A stretch of DNA of 64,000 nucleotides from Physella acuta (taxonomy: Eukaryota; Mollusca; Gastropoda; Physidae). Below the pieces are notes generated by a model. The model was not told the DNA's origin. It ran no database searches and worked only from the letters and a program-made list of their open reading frames with translations. The stretch is taken from the NCBI RefSeq assembly GCF_028476545.1, contig NW_026731570.1, forward strand, positions 178,501 to 242,500. Direction: 5' to 3'. Positions 33,146 to 45,094 of this stretch are shown here, one piece after another; positions within the stretch are counted from its first letter, which is position 1, and each line of letters begins with the position of its first letter. A program made the translations under genes and the position numbers.

Positions 33146-33334
33146 ATGGTCACCGCAGGTATCGAAAAAGTTGTCATAACAGTGGGCGGTATCGATTACG
33201 TTTTGAAAGCGAGGTCGGCGCGTTCAGTAAACAGTCGTGCGATTACTCGTGGTCTATTAATGATGTTTGGCCGAGGTGAATTAAAAAGTGGTTTGATTGT
33301 TTTTGGGACGTTTTTTTTTACGTTATTGTTATGA
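33146..33334 (+). CDS. Possible BEN-domain-like exon or relic
   Basis: The frame from the ATG at 33146 reads MVTAGIEKVVITVGGIDYVL, KARSARSVNSRAITRGLL, MMFGRGELKSGLIVFG, then hydrophobic residues and a stop. The spacing of ITVGG, KARSARS, RGLLMMFGRGELKSG resembles the BEN domain, in which a small basic helix is followed by LL-x-alF-s-reeL. This is pattern recognition on about 50 residues, not a search. GC content is higher than the flanks. Possible acceptors are CTACAG near 33050 and CCGCAG at about 33158; no clear donor follows. It could be a lone exon, a relic or chance. Confidence 0.25.
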   Translation: MVTAGIEKVVITVGGIDYVLKARSARSVNSRAITRGLLMMFGRGELKSGLIVFGTFFFTLLL

Positions 33335-34147
33335 GGGAGAAATTATTTCTGGCCGGCACGTATAGATATTTTTATCCTCGAGTACTTTAATTGGCGATTC
33401 TATTTGCTGGTGGGGCGTAGCGGCATAGGAGATGATGTTTTGCTAGGGGGTTCGCTCTTAGTTTTGTTGTAAGGTTTTGAGAAAGGTTTGGGCATGGGCT
33501 ATAGTTTACGTGGAGGTTTAGGGCTATAGCTTGAATTAGAATAAAGATAAGAGCTTTAAAAGAATTTGAATTATGTTCGTGCGCTTATTAAAAGAAACTA
33601 AATTGTAAAAATTTCATAAAAAACGTTTTAATAACAAGCTTTTATGTACTAATGCACTAAAAAGTAGAAAAGGAAGGTTGTTGCTTATATGGTTTTGTAG
33701 GTAAAAAGTATCGAAGTGTTAAGTTAAAGTGTCGTTAATTTTATTTGGCTGTTGTGTAGCTTAAGGTCTAGCGGAATCTGATTGGTAATAGAGAAATGAG
33801 AATGCAGGTGATGAGGTATCGTTGTTCTGGAGTTCAGGACTATAGAGTCTTGTGGTATCGAGTCTTGTGGGAGTATCGTTAGTACAGCTTGGTGAAGTTA
33901 GTTGAGGTGGTTTCGTAGTTCTGGAGAATGGAGTTTAGTTATATTTAGGTAGCGAAGTTTGATATATGTTGTGAGTGTAGTAGAGTATAGTCGAGTTTGT
34001 CGTAAGTTAGATGATTTTTATTCAGGACGGTACACACTACAAAGAAAGGCAGTCGTTCTCTAGCTGAAAAATGTTATAACTTAAAATCGTATAACTTATA
34101 ACTAACTGTCAACTTATTTTTTTCAAATTATAACTTTTTTATATTTA
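33335..34147. other. Unique stretch with one fold-back arm
   Basis: 33615-33690 carries ACGTTTTAATAACAAGC, TTTTATG, AATGCACTAAAAAGTAGAAA, a single arm of the fold-back family seen at 61455. 33830-33980 has loose GGTATCGAGTCTTGTGG words. No exon. Confidence 0.5.
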
Positions 34148-34553
34148 ACGAGCCGACCTGCGGCATAACATACGCCGAAATTTAGTTGTTTTTTTCTACT
34201 TTTCAGTAATTCATAATTTGTGAATTCGACAGTACCAATGCTGCCACTGAAAATATTTGCTTTAAAACACTAAACCCCCGTTCCACCCCCCCTTCCCCCC
34301 CCCCCCCGTGAAAGCAGCCTCCTCTTAGTTACCTCCTCTAAGTTTAAAATCGTTTCAAACTAAATTATCTGCCCCTAATAGCCGTCACCAAACCCGGGTC
34401 TACGATTGTAAAATGTAAACATTTAGAGTGAACCACAGCTCACCTGATCATGTGAGGAGTGAGGGGGGTGGGGGTGGGGGTGAGGGGGTAGCGATAGAGA
34501 GGAAGAGAGGGTACTGCAAGGCGCGCTTGCAGCTTGTTTTCTAACGTCTCCCA
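34148..34553 (-). mobile_element. GAGCCGAC element, minus-strand copy 1
   Basis: Begins ACGAGCCGACCTGCGGC and ends with CTTGTTTTCTAACGTCTCCC. It carries the full family order including TTATCTGCCCCTAATAGCCG and AACCACAGCTCACC. A second copy follows directly at 34571 in the same orientation. Confidence 0.8.
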
Positions 34554-34570
34554 GAAGAGAATTATATATA

Positions 34571-34789
34571 TACGAGCCGACCCGCATATCATATGCCTTT
34601 ATTTGTTTTAGTTGTTTTATTTTCTACTTTTCAGTAATTAATAATTTGTGAATTCGACAGTACCAATGCTGCCACTGCAAATATTTGCTTTAAAACACTA
34701 TCAGTAGGTCGTTAAGGACGATACTACCACCACCCTCCATTTCATAGTGAGCGCGCTTACAGCTTGCTTTCTATCGTCTCCCAGAAGAG

Positions 34790-34793
<4 letters not shown>
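34571..34793 (-). mobile_element. GAGCCGAC element, minus-strand copy 2, internally deleted
   Basis: TACGAGCCGACCCGCATATC through TTTAAAACACTATCAG, TCGTTAAGGACGATACTACC, then straight to AGCGCGCTTACAGCTTGC. The middle part present in copy 1 is missing. Both copies end CGTCTCCCAGAAGAGAATTA followed by TA repeats, so the pair looks like a tandem arrangement joined through a TA tract. Confidence 0.8.

Positions 34794-34824
<31 letters not shown>
34794..34824. repeat. (TA)n tract
   Basis: Short TA tract between the GAGCCGAC element and a hAT end. Confidence 0.95.
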
Positions 34825-34826
<2 letters not shown>

Positions 34827-34830
34827 TAGA

Positions 34831-35060
34831 TCGGGGGTCGGCAACCTGGGGCTCGCGAGCCGCATGCGGCTCTTTTGATGTCAAGATGCGGCTCTTCTGC
34901 TCCATCCACAAATATGAATGCTTTTTATATATTATATTTAAAACTCATAGTTTTTTTATTTTGCTACACTCTGTGTTGAACGTATAATAATAAATATAAA
35001 CAATAAACACTCGCTATTCTATTAAAATGTTTAGTTACTCCCTATTTCAATGTACTTCCT
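34831..35060 (+). mobile_element. hAT family 3 terminal fragment
   Basis: Starts CGGGGGTCGGCAACCTGGGG, then CGAGCCGCATGCGGCTC and GATGTCAAGATGCGGCTC. These match, in opposite orientation, the right end of the element at 36169-36554. The distal boundary is not visible. Confidence 0.75.
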
Positions 35061-35132
35061 ATTAACTTGTCCACCCAAATTGAAACATTCAACTTCACGG
35101 TATATAGCACAAAGAAACTAAACGAGTTAAGG

Positions 35133-35235
35133 GGTCGTCCATAAATGACGTAGTGGGGAGGGGTTCGTAATTTTGTGACGGTGTGTTATGAGGGGGAGGG
35201 GGTGGGGGGTTCAGATGGTGCGACGCCACACTTTT
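35133..35235. repeat. GGGGTCGTCCATAAATGACG segment
   Basis: G-rich segment beginning GGGGTCGTCCATAAATGACG and containing TTTTGTGACGGTGTGTTATG and a GGGGGAGGGGG strip. It has the look of a transposon terminus of a kind I have met in other animal genomes, but I cannot name the family. There is only one copy here. Confidence 0.35.
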
Positions 35236-35250
35236 TGCATTATCAAAAAG

Positions 35251-35520
<270 letters not shown>

Positions 35521-35625
35521 TATAATCATAATCAAATATCTAGTTTTTAAAAAAAAAACTAGTTTTTAATAAATTTTAGCAATTTTTTTTACAAGCGTCC
35601 CATAAATGGGACTCTAGCAGAATAT

Positions 35626-35628
<3 letters not shown>

Positions 35629-35705
<77 letters not shown>
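35629..35705. repeat. (TA)n tail abutting a retroelement copy
   Basis: About 77 bases of pure TA that directly join the end of the retroelement fossil at 35706. A similar join occurs at 52810-52898. To its left is a small hairpin, GCGTCCCATAAATGGGAC. Confidence 0.95.
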
Positions 35706-35706
<1 letters not shown>

Positions 35707-36168
35707 GGAGTTTCCTGTCGTGGCGAGTCTTGTTTTGTTAGGTAACACTGATTTGTCCAGTGTTGTGTGGATGCGCATGTTTGGCATGCTTGTTTTCTTC
35801 CTGGGATGGCTATGAGAATGTTAATAGATTTGTTTTTGTAGTTGAATTTGATGTAGTGAGGGATGGTTGCCTGGTTATCTGTGAAAATGGTAAAGCTTCG
35901 ATTGTTGGTGTGTGGAATTTTATTGACTGATGGTTCTGTTTTGCTAATTATTCTTAGAGCTTTGAGCAGGGTGCCGTTTCCGAGTGTCGGGGAGCCCATC
36001 TTAATATACCGTTGATTTTATCCTTATGGTAGATTGTGAAGTGTAGTGAGTTAGGTCCGTACTGTTTGGTTGTGTTGTTCGGTTCCCCGTCCGTAGTTCA
36101 TTGGCGGGATTGAGTGTGGGCTGATGGGTTTGCAGATGATGTATCCAAGCGGGGGTGATCCCTAAGGT
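35706..36168 (-). mobile_element. Retroelement fossil with zinc-knuckle coding, copy 1
   Basis: About 460 bases nearly identical over its first 130 bases to 52899-53445. On the minus strand the coding remnant contains a CCHC zinc knuckle of the form C-x2-C-x4-H-x4-C (CQTCASTQHWTNQC, 35745-35786), as in LINE ORF1 or Gag-like proteins; which of the two is not settled. It is broken. On the minus strand it runs straight into a TA tract at exactly the same base as the other copy. A hAT element has inserted at or near its far end. Confidence 0.7.
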
Positions 36169-36554
<386 letters not shown>

Positions 36555-37910
36555 TCCTGGACAGTTACCCGTAGTAGATTTTTCGTAAGGCGTCCCTTTA
36601 TTTTGGAGCCAAATTTTTTAATTTTTTTTTTTAATTTTTATTTTATTTTTAATTTTTTTTTTTTGTTGAAAAGACAATATTTATTTCAAGTAAGTCAATT
36701 ACAGCTCAAACAAATGCACTTGTATCCTGGTCAGATTATAGTAGAAACCAGAAAAATTATTATATTTTAAATAATGTACATTAAATTCACTCTGTCATTC
36801 TAAGCATTAAATATACATTCTTTTATAATTTTAACACATGTAAAATCAAGCGCATAATGAAAAATAACAGAAAAGGACATTAAATCCTTAATTTGAATAC
36901 AATTTACCTGATAACTACATGTGGTAGGCCTAGCTTTTTATAATGAAAATAGTTTTTAAGAAATAAATCTTAAAGAAAATGAGTAGACATACATGCTAAT
37001 TTAAACTGCAAATAATGAACAGTAAAAGAATAAATCTTGGTTGAAATTTTGTGTAATTCTGCAAGTTCATTTCTCCATTTTTAGCTCATGCATCACAATC
37101 ACAGCGCTGTTTTGTAAATTCTTCATTCTGGGACTTTATCAAAAGCCTCCATCAATTTTGTTTGCTTTACTGACAACATTGTATATGCATAAATTCCAAT
37201 TAAATAAACCATCTTATTTTATTTTTTATTTTTTTTTTATTTATTTTAAATTTTGTATAATTATAACGATAGATTATTGGAAGAAGGTAACACTTAAAAT
37301 TATATGGCATCAAAATTGACTAGAAGTATATTAAAATAAAGCTACCGTATTTAGACTTTTAAACAAAACCAACAGTTAAATAGTAAATAAGTAAAATATA
37401 TTCTTTAAACACTGTTACATAGATAATATAAAATATTTGTTAGAATTATTACGTAATGAAATTTAAACCTTTTATTGTGTTTTTCAAGCATGTCTTAGTT
37501 ACAAATTTGGTTAATTTTGCTATTCTTGAGAAAGTTGTTTCCCTTTAATACAATTTTAATATTTAGTTTTCCAAATAGCATTTAACTCGTTGCTTAACTT
37601 TACATTCGTTTCAAATTTATGCACCTTAGGTTGACCGCTTACTTATAAATACAACTTTAAGTTATTATTTGCTATTGTAAAAACTATATAGAGCAGAAGT
37701 TTAAACAAATTAGCTTGGTAGGTCTTTTTAGCATTATCACGTTAAAAAATAAATACATCAATAGCCGTTGTAGATTGCAATACTTAATGTTAGTAGACAT
37801 ACAGTATGCGTCTAAAATTGTATAAGTCGCAAATTAATCATCTAATTAATTGTCTTTTTCATATTTTTCACCCTCTCCTAAAGGATTCATATATAACAAT
37901 TGTAGGCTGG
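36555..37910. other. Very AT-rich stretch without recognisable gene
   Basis: T/A homopolymer-rich at 36614-36665. A 92-codon frame starting at 37041 is phenylalanine/leucine/isoleucine-rich, as AT-rich DNA gives. No repeat family is recognised. Confidence 0.5.
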
Positions 37911-38098
37911 AATCTCCGAAGAATGTCTACTCCTCCCCCCCCCCAACAAAATGGAATTTATATAGAAAATATATAAAATATATAAACAATGTCCGCCGCC
38001 CCCTCAGAAATTTTAGTCCACCCTCCCCCCCCCCCCCCCAAAAAAAAATAATTTCAAGTGCCCCCCCTCCCCTCCGGAGAAAAATGTCTTGAAGAAAC
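37911..38098 (+). mobile_element. hAT MITE family 1 copy
   Basis: GGAATCTCCGAAGAATGTCT, C tract, TGGAATTTATATAGAAAATA, AATGTCCGCCGCC, C tracts, TTTCAAGTGCC, GGAGAAAAATGTCTTGAAG, AAACACTT. The 5' terminus is worn. Confidence 0.8.
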
Positions 38099-38334
38099 AC
38101 TTAATGTGATTACGCTTGCAAAATGGAGTTGAAGGAATTAGTACAAGCTTTTGCGACGAAGGAGGCAAGTAAAATTATTTGATTATGATGTCTACTTTTA
38201 ACGTGTATGCAATTAATGATGAATTAATATGTCACTTTTAATTAATTGTTTTCTTATACATATGTTTTAGTAATTAATTTGTGTGAAAGGGCGTTTAATA
38301 ATTTTAGCCTAGGGCGCTAAATAATCTGGCGCCG

Positions 38335-38549
<215 letters not shown>

Positions 38550-38608
38550 GGATTGGGGATCCATGGGAGGGGTTATAACCCCCCTAATCCCCCTTGCCTA
38601 CGCCACTG
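38550..38608 (+). mobile_element. hAT-like 3' end fragment
   Basis: GGGGTTATAACCCCCCTAAT, CCCCCTTGCCTACGCCACTG: the end motif TACGCCACTG matches family 2 hAT termini. No matching left end was found beyond the TA tract. Confidence 0.6.
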
Positions 38609-38984
38609 ATCTCTCCACATTGCTGTAGCCAAACATCCATCTCCTTTACTTTTCCTCTAAGGAATCTTACACGTCTGATGATTAGGTTTGTTTACTATAA
38701 TTAGATTTCAGTCCCTGTTGAGAATATATAGAAACAAAAAATGTCAATGTATTTGTTTTTAATTCTGGCTGGAAGAGATATCTTCGTGGACTTAAAGCTT
38801 TCCTTGAAAATATTGTTTTTTTTTCACTCTTAACATTACGGTGTTAATTAAAAACTGTAAACAAAACGTGAACAAAATGATTCTAAGGACGGAGTAGAAA
38901 ATTGTTGACATGGATTTCAGACGTAGTTCTACGTAGGTACAGATTAATGACGGCTGGGATGGGTGCCGAACTGTAGACACCCGT
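38609..38984. other. AT-rich stretch without recognisable gene
   Basis: Nothing recognisable. Confidence 0.5.
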
Positions 38985-39300
38985 GCACATATGCACACTC
39001 ACTCTCAAGTATATGCACACGCACGCACACACACACACACACACTCACACAAAAACATAAAAAAAAACTAAAAAGACTCATACACTCACACTCTCACACA
39101 TGTACAATCACGCAGTGACACACACACACATACACTCTTGCACTTTCACACTCACAAACACACATACACACACACTCTCAGACACAAACACACACACGCA
39201 CACTCACACACAAACTCACAAACTCGCACACACACACATACACACACACTAACACACAAACACACATCCACGCACAGATTAACACGCACACACGCAAATC
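38985..39300. repeat. CA-rich low-complexity block
   Basis: ACACACAC interspersed with ACTCACAC, ACAAACAC and CGCACACAC. 39301-39612 to the right has no feature. Confidence 0.92.
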
Positions 39301-39612
39301 TCCCACTTTATCCCCACTTTAAGATTCTGCTTTAAATCCATCTCGCTTCTCACACGGATTACCAGCAATTAGCGCCATTTTTTTGTTGGTTATCTCCGCG
39401 TTTCAAGGAAAATCTTTTTAATTTTTTTTTTAATATATCAACTAGAAAATTGCTTTTTATTCTCTTGTTATGCAAAGTTTGCAACCTCAACGCTGAAGCA
39501 ACAATTGGGCTAGATGATTCGCTGTGATTTGATTTGCGTCCGCGATTTGTTTTTGTCTCTTTTTAAAAATTGCATTATTCAAAACATGTTTATTTATAAG
39601 ACCGATAAAGAA

Positions 39613-40534
39613 CAGTGGTTCAAATTCTTGGTTCTATCGAACCCCGGGTGTTTGGTGAGTCAGTCTCAGGGGTTCGACGAAGGTCAAGACACAAACCCGA
39701 CATACGATTTGTGATACAAGTTCGTCAGTTCAAACGATAAATATAGCGTCCGATGACAGAATGGATACGACAGCGCGATATAGTAATAAAGTGCGCCAGA
39801 TTTAGATAACACATATCGATATCGTGATACTTTTATATTGTTGAAACCTTCACGTCAAGACACTCATACGACACGAATCGTGTCAACGCCACCTAGACAG
39901 GCGTTGATCGTGTATATGTGCTGTGACGAATATACCTTTATTTCCATATCGTGGCCCAGTAGTCGACTTGTGACTGCCGTGATGGTAAGTGCTGTGATCT
40001 ATTTCTTAATATTTCAATCCCTTCCTACAAACCATGTCGAGCAAAAAAAAAAACAAAGTGGTCGGGCGAATATGTACAATATTAATTGACAAGCATAACT
40101 GAACTTGATTGATAGCAAGCGTCCTAACTGCATGATTTGCAGTGCCAAGTTGAGCAATTTTAGTCTAGCACCTGCAAAACTAAGAGTACATACCCTTAAG
40201 ATAAATGGAGATGGAAATACAAGAACACAACGCTCGCTGAATTCAAGGTAAACCCCACATTTTTGAACTGGTGTCTGAAATGCAACCGCAGAAATCACAG
40301 ATTTGCATTGAATATTTAACCTTTTTTGTTTGTGTATGAAAATATTATTGTGATGTGTTTTTTTTTGAACACATTGATGTTGATGCACGGTTCATCGTGT
40401 GCACCAGTAAAATATAAATCTATGTTTTGAATTTAGTAAAATATTATATTATTTTTATTATTTCGGTGGGCTACATGATTGCGCGTATGACGCCGGTGGG
40501 ATTCGATACCTCAAAAGAAGGTTATGAACCCTGG
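39613..40534 (+). mobile_element. hAT family 4 relic with BED-type finger
   Basis: Left end CAGTGGTTCAAATTCTTGG, TCGAACCCCGGG, AGTCTCAGGGGTTCGA. Right end GGTGGGATTCGATACCTCAA, AAGAAGGTTATGAACCCTG. Both ends match the short element at 56055-56260. The flanks show no target-site duplication, so the pairing of ends is inference. Between them, 40099-40248 encodes a transposase finger remnant. Confidence 0.7.
40099..40248 (+). pseudogene. hAT transposase BED-type zinc finger remnant
   Basis: The frame reads LNLIDSKRPNCMICSAKL, SNFSLAPAKLRVHTLKINGD, then GNTRTQRSLNSR and a stop. RPNCMIC...LSN.S..PAKL..H matches the N-terminal BED-type finger of hAT/ZBED-like transposases (R-P-x-C-x2-C, LSNxSLxPxKLxxH). 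The finger is damaged: the usual second histidine a few residues after the first is missing. The frame is closed upstream by TGA and TAA codons near 40088-40098. An ATG-initiated MSSKKKNK-type start lies at 40034 in another frame, so the gene is dead. No later catalytic RNase H-fold region is recognisable. Confidence 0.6.
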
Positions 40535-40780
40535 TCTAGAAAAACATAGTTGCCTTCTATTTGTCAATATATGTACACAAACTCTGTGTGTGTATGTTTG
40601 TGTTTGCCTGAGTATTTTTGTGTATGTACTTACTGTACTTATGAATACGTATGAAAGATGTAAAGAAAAAAGCGTTACTCTAAATGTTGGGTCGCCCCCT
40701 CATAATATTCCAACGTGTCGATAAATGGTGCGTGATTGTGGGAACTGATGTTGTTCTAATTGGTTTCATTCCCAAAGTCA

Positions 40781-41070
40781 TGTCGCGATACTTGTGGATT
40801 AGATGTCGCGATACTTATAAGATGTCGCGATACTTATAAGATGTCGCGTTACTTATGGAAAAGATTTCGCAATATTTGTGGATAATATGTTGTTTTACTT
40901 ATAACATGTCGCTTTACTTATGGAAAAGGTGTCGCGATACTTGTGGATAAGAAATTGCTTTACTTATAAAATGTCGCGATACTTATGAATAATATGTCGC
41001 GCTACTAATGGATTAGATGTCGCGCTACTAATGGATTAGATGTCGCGATACCTATGGATTAGATATTCTC
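40781..41070. repeat. Degenerate ~20-bp minisatellite AGATGTCGCGATACTTATG
   Basis: About 14 units of GATGTCGCGATACTTATGGA with variants (GTTTTACTTATAAC, CGCGCTACTAATGG). Confidence 0.88.
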
Positions 41071-41220
41071 AAGATGTTTAGCTAGTGTGTATACTTTTAG
41101 TCTTAAAAAGCTACTCTAGTATGTCTACCCCGTATAAACTTACACTAAGTAATTCAACACGCTATTTTCACCTGCTAAAGACAGCTGACATCCAATAATT
41201 CTACACAATACAAATCAATA

Positions 41221-41860
41221 CCATATAATCATTTAACCTCTAATCCTACACTCTATGACCTACACCTTATAATCATACACCCTATAATCTTGCACACAAA
41301 TAAACCTACACCATATACTTCTACACCGAAGAATCCTACGCCCAATAATCATACACCATATAAACCTACACCCTATACTCCTACACTCTATAATCCTACA
41401 CCCTATAATCCTACAATATATAATCCTACACCCTATAATCCTACACTCTATAATCCCACACCCTATAATCCTACACCATATAATCCCACACCCTATAATC
41501 CTACACCCTATAATCCTACACCCTATAATCCTACACCATATAATCCTCACCCTATAATCCTACACCCTATAATCCTACACCATATAATCCTACACCATAT
41601 AATCCTACACCCTATAAACCTACACCCTATAATCCTACACCATATAATCCTACACCATATAATCCTACACCCTATAATACTACAACATATAATTCTACAC
41701 CATATAATCATACACCCTATATTCTTACACCCTAGAATCCTACACCATATAATCTTACAACACATAATCCTACGTCATATAATCTCACACTTTGCCCCCC
41801 ACACCCACAATTTCCCCACACCCTGTAATCCAACACGACATCCATCTATACTCTAAACAC
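41221..41860. repeat. 15-bp minisatellite TATAATCCTACACCC
   Basis: About 38 units of TATAATCCTACACCC or TATAATCCTACACCA, decaying at both ends. The long frames (YNPTP, IILHP) are repeat translation. One 14-base unit near 41548 shifts the phase. Confidence 0.95.
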
Positions 41861-42640
41861 CTACACTACACTTTACGCACCTACTCTAACCTCTACCAAC
41901 CTGATGCCTATAAACAGTCTAATGCCTCTTGCCTACACTAAGCATCTAAACTAGCAGATGTGAAAATAACGGATTAAATTGCCATCAATATTTTATTAGC
42001 TCAAGCCGTCAACACCTTTATTTTAAATCAATGTCTAAGATCAGTTTTTTTTCTGGCTTCGTTAACTCTATTAAACTAAAAATATCTTCAGCTGCGATGT
42101 TGAAAGTAAAAATTTTGAAATAATTATTCATTAAAAAATTCAATTCTATTATCCCCCTTTTCTTGAAATATAAAGGCTTATTTATAATTCGTGTGATAGT
42201 TGTCTGCCCCCTAGCGGAAGTGGCTCTAAAAGATCTTTTCACGCAGCATGTGTTCCTGACAGACCCGGGGCTAATGAGCAAGAAGAGATTTGATTGGCTG
42301 GCCCATCTACATTGAAAATGTTGAAACAATTTCTTAAAAACATGTCTAGACTTGTCAAAAGAAACTGGTGTGAATTGAAATTTTAAATAATAAAGTGGAA
42401 TATAAATTTACATCTAGGTTCAGACGAGCGATTTAATTAGGAAATACTTTTATAATTTCTTGTTAGTTTACAATGTCTTTTTTTTGTGGTAAATTTTGTG
42501 AAACAATTTTTAAAAAGTTCTGATGCACCTATTTCATTTTAGACATGTTTTTTTCCGACAATGCAAGAATATCTAAGTTTTAATCTAATTAAATTAGTAA
42601 TTAAAATTTAATTAAGAGATTACTAGATTTCTAGATTAAA
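41861..42640. other. AT-rich stretch without recognisable gene
   Basis: A 103-codon minus-strand frame at 42018-42329 shows no recognisable motif. Otherwise AT-rich. Confidence 0.45.
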
Positions 42641-43816
42641 TCCTAATATATAAAAGCCCAATGTGCGCACATCTCTCTCTCTCTCTCTTTCTCTGTCCGC
42701 AAAAAATTTTCGCCGGACATCACGTCAGAATCGGCAGCGATATATCGAGAATTTTTTACGGACTTTTGTTGAAAATAATATGTTAGATGTTTTAAATGTA
42801 TAACCACAATTTTAGTTAAAGAAGAAAAATAAAAATTAAAGGCGTATTCGAATGTAGGGAAACAGTATTATTTATGCAACCGGAAAAGCATTAATATATG
42901 TGAAAAAGAACGCATAAAACTGTGACGTCACTATTGCTTATACATTAACTAATGACGTCATCTGCCGTGTTTAGAATGAAAAGAAATGAACTATTTCATT
43001 CAAATTTGATTTAGATCTACGTACACTATGAAATGTATACAATACAATTTTTCCGGCCTAAACTCATAACATTTATTTTATGTATTTGGATTCTAGATCT
43101 AGAGATTCTAGATCTAGACTAAATCTAAATCTACGCAATAACTAGATCTAGACGTAGACGCTAAGATCTAGATTTAGACTCTAACTTCTCTAAAATCAAT
43201 TCCAAAAATAAATTTCTATATTAGGACTAAACTATTTCAAGACTTATTTATTTTATACAAAATCTTTGTTTGGAACTGGCTAATTTGGGATAAAAAATTA
43301 ATTTGAAAGAATAGGCATATTCGCGTAAGTTAAGATTTTAAAATACGTGTTTCATTCTCCGTATTTTATAAGGTGCCTAAATAGCGGAGATGTTAGTGTA
43401 CATTAAACCACGCAGGTGGTGCGGGTTCGAGACACAGCAAGTCAACTTGGTTAATGTATTCTTTTTTATTATGCTCGGGCTAAACTTAAAAAAAAAAATT
43501 CTTTTAGGAATCTAGATCTAGATTGTCGGGTGTCCGATAGGGCACTTCCCGGCGCCGCAGGCGCTTCAAATTTGGCATGATCTTGCCTTGGTGCGACAGA
43601 ACACGGGGGCCGGTTGGCCGAAAAGTCTACGATGTGGGGGTCAAAACTGACCTCGACTGACCGGTACCTTATATGAGCTATAAATCGAAAAAAAATGTCC
43701 ACGGAGGAACCTCTTCATAACTCTTGAGGTCGTAGACCGACCTTCGGGCGAATTAATTAAGCATTCAAATTCTCAATGTTTTCGAAAGCCTAAGCGAAGC
43801 TGGGCAGCATGCCTAG
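42641..43816 (+). mobile_element. Non-autonomous Helitron
   Basis: Begins TCCTAATATATAAAAGCCCA after an A and ends GGGCAGCATGCCTAG before a T, the A/TC...CTAG/T arrangement of Helitrons. Twelve bases before the CTAG end lies a hairpin, GCCTAAGC-GAA-GCTGGGC, with seven pairs and one bulge. Inside are a CT microsatellite (42673-42695), a cluster of TCTAGATC palindromes (43094-43175), a tRNA B-box-like GCGGGTTCGAGACAC (43427) and a GC-rich strip near 43530-43640. No Rep/helicase coding is visible. The 1,176-bp length suits a passenger element. Confidence 0.82.
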
Positions 43817-44029
43817 TATAATAAGAGAGGACATGATTAAACCAGCGTTCGCTCTATCCGTAGCGATTGACGGTGAACTATTTTATTTTTATGGTTGAAT
43901 GATTTTGTGAATGAGCTTGGACCACGGATTAAAATAGGCAGATAACTGTCTTTTAAAGCTGTTGATAGAGTTCTAGTAACAAATTAGGAATGAATTACTA
44001 AACAATGAGAAAAAAAACAAATATAAAAC

Positions 44030-44216
44030 CTTTGTAATAATTAGCTTTCAAATGCACTGAAATTGCGAATTCAAACTAAATTGTTTAATAAAAATCTTTG
44101 ATCGCTATCATATGTTTAAGATATCTCATTAGTGATTAATGCTTTTATTAAAGAAAGCTAATTAGTTTGGGTTTCCTTTTTTGTGCATTTAAAAGCTTAT
44201 TATTATAAAGATTTTA
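44030..44216. mobile_element. Fold-back element, copy 2
   Basis: Left arm AAATGCACTGAAATTGCG, CAAACTAAATTG, AATAAAAATCTTTGATCGCT pairs with right arm AGTGATTAATGCTTTTATTA, AAGCTAATTAGTTTGGGTTT, TTTTTGTGCATTT. Same family as 12640 and 61455. Confidence 0.7.
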
Positions 44217-45094
44217 TATTTATTAATAACTATTGCACATTTAAATTATTTTAGACGATTTAGAAAAGTGTAAGTAAAAGGAGAGCAGGGCGTTTACCCG
44301 AAATACATTAACAGAAATGCCGTTTGCCCAAAGGCCGATTTCCTGAAAAGACGTTCGACTGAATACGTGCCTTATTATGGCTATGTTGTATCTAATGCAA
44401 TCTCCCAATTTCCTTAGTAACCGAAATTCATTCACACATTTGCGCTTTTCTATTTTGTTTTGTAATCCTTATTTTTTCAACATTAAAAAAAAAGCTTTTT
44501 TGTCTTATGTTCGGTATATTTCTTATAATTTATACTTGTGAACTTCAATATAAACTAGTTTAAGATTATTTGATTACTTTGTAGACACGAAAAAAAAGAA
44601 CAAAATATTTGGGTTTTTGTTTTCAACGTTCATTTAGCTACCGAAAATTTAAAAACATGAACTACCTCCTATTTTTAGAAAGACGTACATATTCCTTACA
44701 AAACAGTTTTTATAATCACGTATGTTTTAATAACACTTCACAGGATCTTTAAAATATTAATAGTCCCTTTGAGAGTGCTATCCTGTCGATGCTATTAATT
44801 ACAATTATCAAATTGAAGTTTCAACATTTCTCCTTTACTTTTTTAGAAAGCCAGACAAAAAAAAATCAAGTTAATTAATCATAAACAAACCATACATAAT
44901 ATATTAAAACACGTATATGCTGATGTTTACAAATGACATGTTTGAAGCAAATGACATGCACTCTGTCATACGATTCCCCCCGCTCAACTCCCCCCACAGG
45001 CGCGCTATCCTTAACAAAGCTCACGGGGACAAGTTTCGCCTTTCATTATTCATCAACGTTAACTTTACAGGGCTTTACCGGAAACTAACATAAG
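44217..45094. other. AT-rich stretch without recognisable gene
   Basis: 44283-44370 has loose GCCGTTTGCCCAAAGGCCGA words of the same type as the array at 62935. Nothing else. Confidence 0.5.

Noticed and set aside
35706-36168. Assignment of the zinc-knuckle retroelement to LTR elements
   Set aside because: No long terminal repeats or primer-binding site seen; LINE ORF1-like origin is equally possible, so the class is left open.
40014-40388. 124-codon minus-strand frame in the hAT relic
   Set aside because: Antisense to the finger-coding segment, which has the recognisable motif.
41260-41856. 188-codon frame rich in YNPTP and minus-strand frames rich in IIGCR
   Set aside because: Translation of a 15-bp minisatellite; a unit-length change shifts the phase without any sign of selection.
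42018-42329. 103-codon minus-strand frame
   Set aside because: No recognisable motif, AT-rich composition, no supporting splice sites.
43427-43441. Stand-alone tRNA or SINE head inside the Helitron (GCGGGTTCGAGACAC)
   Set aside because: Only the B-box word is convincing; no A box at the right distance and no second copy.
43469-43702. 77-codon minus-strand frame in the Helitron
   Set aside because: No Rep or helicase motif; GC-rich patch only.
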